Source of the DNA: Hyphomicrobium_A sp963817485
GTDB lineage: Bacteria > Pseudomonadota > Alphaproteobacteria > Rhizobiales > Hyphomicrobiaceae
Reading direction: 5' to 3'
Assembly: GCA_963817485.1 (NCBI GenBank)
Contig: CAWFOR010000010.1
Coordinates: forward strand, 62,001-126,000
DNA: 64,000 bases
The position numbers and the translations under genes are program-made. This document shows, piece after piece, positions 61,875-64,000 of this stretch (positions are counted from its first letter, which is position 1; each line of letters starts with the position of its first letter). The notes beneath the pieces were generated by a model. That model saw only the letters and a list, made by a program, of their open reading frames with translations. It did no database searches and was not told where the DNA came from.

Positions 61875-64000
61875 TCACTCGGCTGCGACCAGCGGCTTGT
61901 CGTCAATGCGCTTGTTCTCGCGCTCGCGCTCTTCCCACTCCGTCTGCCATTCGGCCGGCTGGTTCGACGGCGTCACCTGCACCGCCGTCACCTTGTACTC
62001 GGGACAGTTGGTGGCCCAGTCGGAGTTCTCTGTCGTGATGACGTTGGCGCCGCTTACGGGGAAGTGGAATGTCGAGTAGACGACGCCCGGCGGCACGCGA
62101 TCGGTGACCTTGACGCGCATCGTCGTTCCGCCGACGCGGCTCGTGAGCGAAGCGAGCGAGCCGTTCTTGATGCCGCGGACCTCGGCGTCGCTCGGGTGTA
62201 TCTCGAGGATGTCCTCCTTGTACCAGACGTTGTTGTCGGTTCGCCGCGTCTGGGCGCCGACATTGTACTGGCTGAGGATGCGGCCCGTCGTGAGGATGAG
62301 CGGGAAGTTGCGGTTGCTACGCTCGTCCGTTGGCACGAAGTCGGTCAGCATGAAGCGACCCTTGCCGCGCGTGAACTCCTCGATGTGCATAACGGGAGTG
62401 CCGAGCGGGGCCTCGTCGTCGCACGGCCACTGGATCGAGCCCAGCTCGTCGAGCCGCTTGAAGTTGATGCCCTTGAAGGTCGGCGTCACGGCCGAAATCT
62501 CGTCCATGATGGCGGCCGCGGTCGGGTAGATCATCGGGTAGCCCATCTCGGTGGCGAGACGGGAGACAATCTCCCACTCCGCCATGCCCTGCTTCTCCTT
62601 CATCACCTGGCGTACACGGTTCACGCGACGCTCGGCGTTGGTGAAGGTGCCGTCCTTCTCCAGGAACGAGGTGCCGGGCAGGAACACGTGCGCGAAGGCT
62701 GCGGTCTCGTTGAGGAAGAGGTCCTGCACGACGAGGATATCGAGAGACTCCAGCGCGTGCGTGACGTGCTGCGTGTTGGGATCGGACTGCGCGATATCCT
62801 CGCCTTGCACGAAGAGGCCCTTGAAGGTGCCACCAGAAGCCTCGTCGAACATATTGGGGATGCGCAGGCCAGGCTCGGGGTCGAGCTGCGTGTGCCAGAC
62901 CTTCTCGAACAGTTTGCGCGTCGCCTCATTGGAGACGTGGCGGTAGCCGGGGTACTCGTGCGGGAACGAGCCCATGTCGCACGAGCCCTGCACGTTGTTC
63001 TGGCCGCGCAGCGGGTTCACGCCGACGCCCTCGTGGCCGATGTTGCCGGTCGCCATGGCGAGGTTCGCCATGGCCATGACCGTGGTCGAGCCCTGGCTGT
63101 GCTCGGTGACGCCGAGGCCGTAGTAGATCGCCGCATTGCCGCCGGTGGCGAACAGGCGGGCTGCGGCGCGCACGTCGGCCGCGGGCACGCCGGAGATAGC
63201 TTCCAGCGCTTCGGGCGAATTCTTCGGGTCCTTGATGAACTTCTCCCAGCGGGCGAAGTCTTCTTTCTCGCAGCGCGCCGCGACGAAGCTGCGGTCGATC
63301 AGGTTCTCGTCCGCAACCACGTGACAGAGCGCGTTGAGCACGGCGACGTTGGTGCTCGGCTTCAATTGCAGGTGGTAGTCAGCCTCGACGTGCGGGCTCT
63401 TGACCAGATCGGTGCGCCGCGGATCGACGACGATGAGCTTGGCGCCTTCGCGCAGGCGCTTCTTCATGCGCGAGGCGAACACCGGGTGGCCGTCGGTTGG
63501 GTTGGCGCCGATGACGAGGATGACGTCGGACTTGTCGACGCTCTTGAAATCCTGCGTGCCGGCGGATTCACCGAACGTCTGCTTCAGGCCGTAGCCGGTC
63601 GGCGAGTGGCAGACGCGGGCGCAGGTATCGACATTGTTGTTGCCGAAGGCGGCGCGCACCATGCGCTGCACGACGTAGACTTCCTCGTTCGTCGTGCGCG
63701 AAGACGTGATGCCGCCGATGGAGCCGCGGCCGTACTTCTTCTGCGTGGCCTTGAAGCGCTCGGCCGCGAACTTGATGGCCTCGTCCCACGAGACGACCTG
63801 CCAGGGGTCGGTGATCTTCTCGCGGATCATCGGATTCAAGACCCGGTCCTTGTGCGTCGCGTAACCGAAGGCGAAGCGGCCCTTGACGCAGCTATGACCC
63901 TCGTTGGCGCCGCCGTCCTTGTAGGGCATCATGCGCACGACGCGCTCGCCCTGCATCTCGGCCTTGAACGAGCAGCCGACGCCGCAATAGGCGCAGGTCG
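61875..64000 (-). CDS. fdsA: NAD-dependent formate dehydrogenase, alpha subunit, cut by the window edge
   Basis: The C-terminal about 708 residues; the frame stays open to 64000. The first visible residues TCAYCGVGCSFKAEM bind a [4Fe-4S] cluster, so roughly the N-terminal 200 residues (further Fe-S domains) are outside. Next come GITSSRTTNEEVYVVQRMVR and DTCARVCHSPTGYGLK with the molybdenum-ligand Cys (Cys, not selenocysteine), RGQNNVQGSCDMGSFPHEYP and the C-terminal LILTTGRILSQYNVG. Oxidises formate to CO2. fdhD and fdsD follow. The electron-transfer subunits FdsB and FdsG would lie beyond the right edge. Confidence 0.95.
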   Translation of the reverse strand, partial: TCAYCGVGCSFKAEMQGERVVRMMPYKDGGANEGHSCVKGRFAFGYATHKDRVLNPMIREKITDPWQVVSWDEAIKFAAERFKATQKKYGRGSIGGITSSRTTNEEVYVVQRMVRAAFGNNNVDTCARVCHSPTGYGLKQTFGESAGTQDFKSVDKSDVILVIGANPTDGHPVFASRMKKRLREGAKLIVVDPRRTDLVKSPHVEADYHLQLKPSTNVAVLNALCHVVADENLIDRSFVAARCEKEDFARWEKFIKDPKNSPEALEAISGVPAADVRAAARLFATGGNAAIYYGLGVTEHSQGSTTVMAMANLAMATGNIGHEGVGVNPLRGQNNVQGSCDMGSFPHEYPGYRHVSNEATRKLFEKVWHTQLDPEPGLRIPNMFDEASGGTFKGLFVQGEDIAQSDPNTQHVTHALESLDILVVQDLFLNETAAFAHVFLPGTSFLEKDGTFTNAERRVNRVRQVMKEKQGMAEWEIVSRLATEMGYPMIYPTAAAIMDEISAVTPTFKGINFKRLDELGSIQWPCDDEAPLGTPVMHIEEFTRGKGRFMLTDFVPTDERSNRNFPLILTTGRILSQYNVGAQTRRTDNNVWYKEDILEIHPSDAEVRGIKNGSLASLTSRVGGTTMRVKVTDRVPPGVVYSTFHFPVSGANVITTENSDWATNCPEYKVTAVQVTPSNQPAEWQTEWEERERENKRIDDKPLVAAE

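Overview
The window reads as chromosomal DNA of a GC-rich alphaproteobacterium, most likely order Hyphomicrobiales. The reasons are the linkage of aroC, a histidine phosphatase, fabI and pdxH, a NasT/NasS nitrate-assimilation cluster, an fdsA-fdhD-fdsD formate dehydrogenase tail, GcrA-type and DUF1488 proteins, and a palindromic intergenic repeat of a kind common in this group. I cannot assign a genus from the sequence alone.

Layout. 0-6 kb: a response-regulator fragment, a DUF892 ferritin-like protein, a Crp/Fnr regulator, small secreted proteins and a hisS whose middle is broken. 6-16 kb: an aldo/keto reductase, aroC (frameshifted), a phosphatase, fabI, pdxH, a DUF1499 protein, an MBL hydrolase and a TIGR03032 protein. 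16-25 kb: more accessory genes, including bactofilin, a membrane protein with a primase-like tail, a Tat-type arylsulfatase with its formylglycine-generating enzyme, an outer-membrane protein, DUF1488, a transglutaminase-like protein and a short GcrA-like protein. 25-28 kb: groES-groEL under a CIRCE element, then rsgA.

29-40 kb is the nitrate-assimilation region: nasT-nasS, then a sigma54-type promoter, an untranslated leader with two hexaloop hairpins and a terminator, and a tightly packed narK-nirB-nirD-nasA-cobA operon. NtrC-type activation and NasT antitermination would make expression need both nitrogen limitation and nitrate. A truncated porin and a four-EF-hand protein follow.

43-51 kb holds what I think is the most interesting region. 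Four copies of one 39-bp element, containing ATAG-N7-CTAT and a downstream GATATTT at fixed distance, lie near a LysR-type regulator gene, between divergent thioredoxin-fold peroxidase-like genes, and upstream of a secreted cupin gene and a small secreted-protein gene. This looks like a local OxyR-like redox regulon. Genes here and in aroC, DUF302 and hisS carry +1 frameshifts, several at homopolymers, so uncorrected sequencing insertions must be considered alongside true decay.

51-64 kb: tRNA-Pro(CGG), tRNA-Gln(TTG), a class A acid phosphatase, a membrane-bound metallophosphoesterase next to two cholesterol-oxidase-like GMC oxidoreductases (one fused to an alpha/beta hydrolase with a Cys nucleophile), a YbaK-type protein, and the 3' part of the fds formate dehydrogenase operon, which runs off the right edge.
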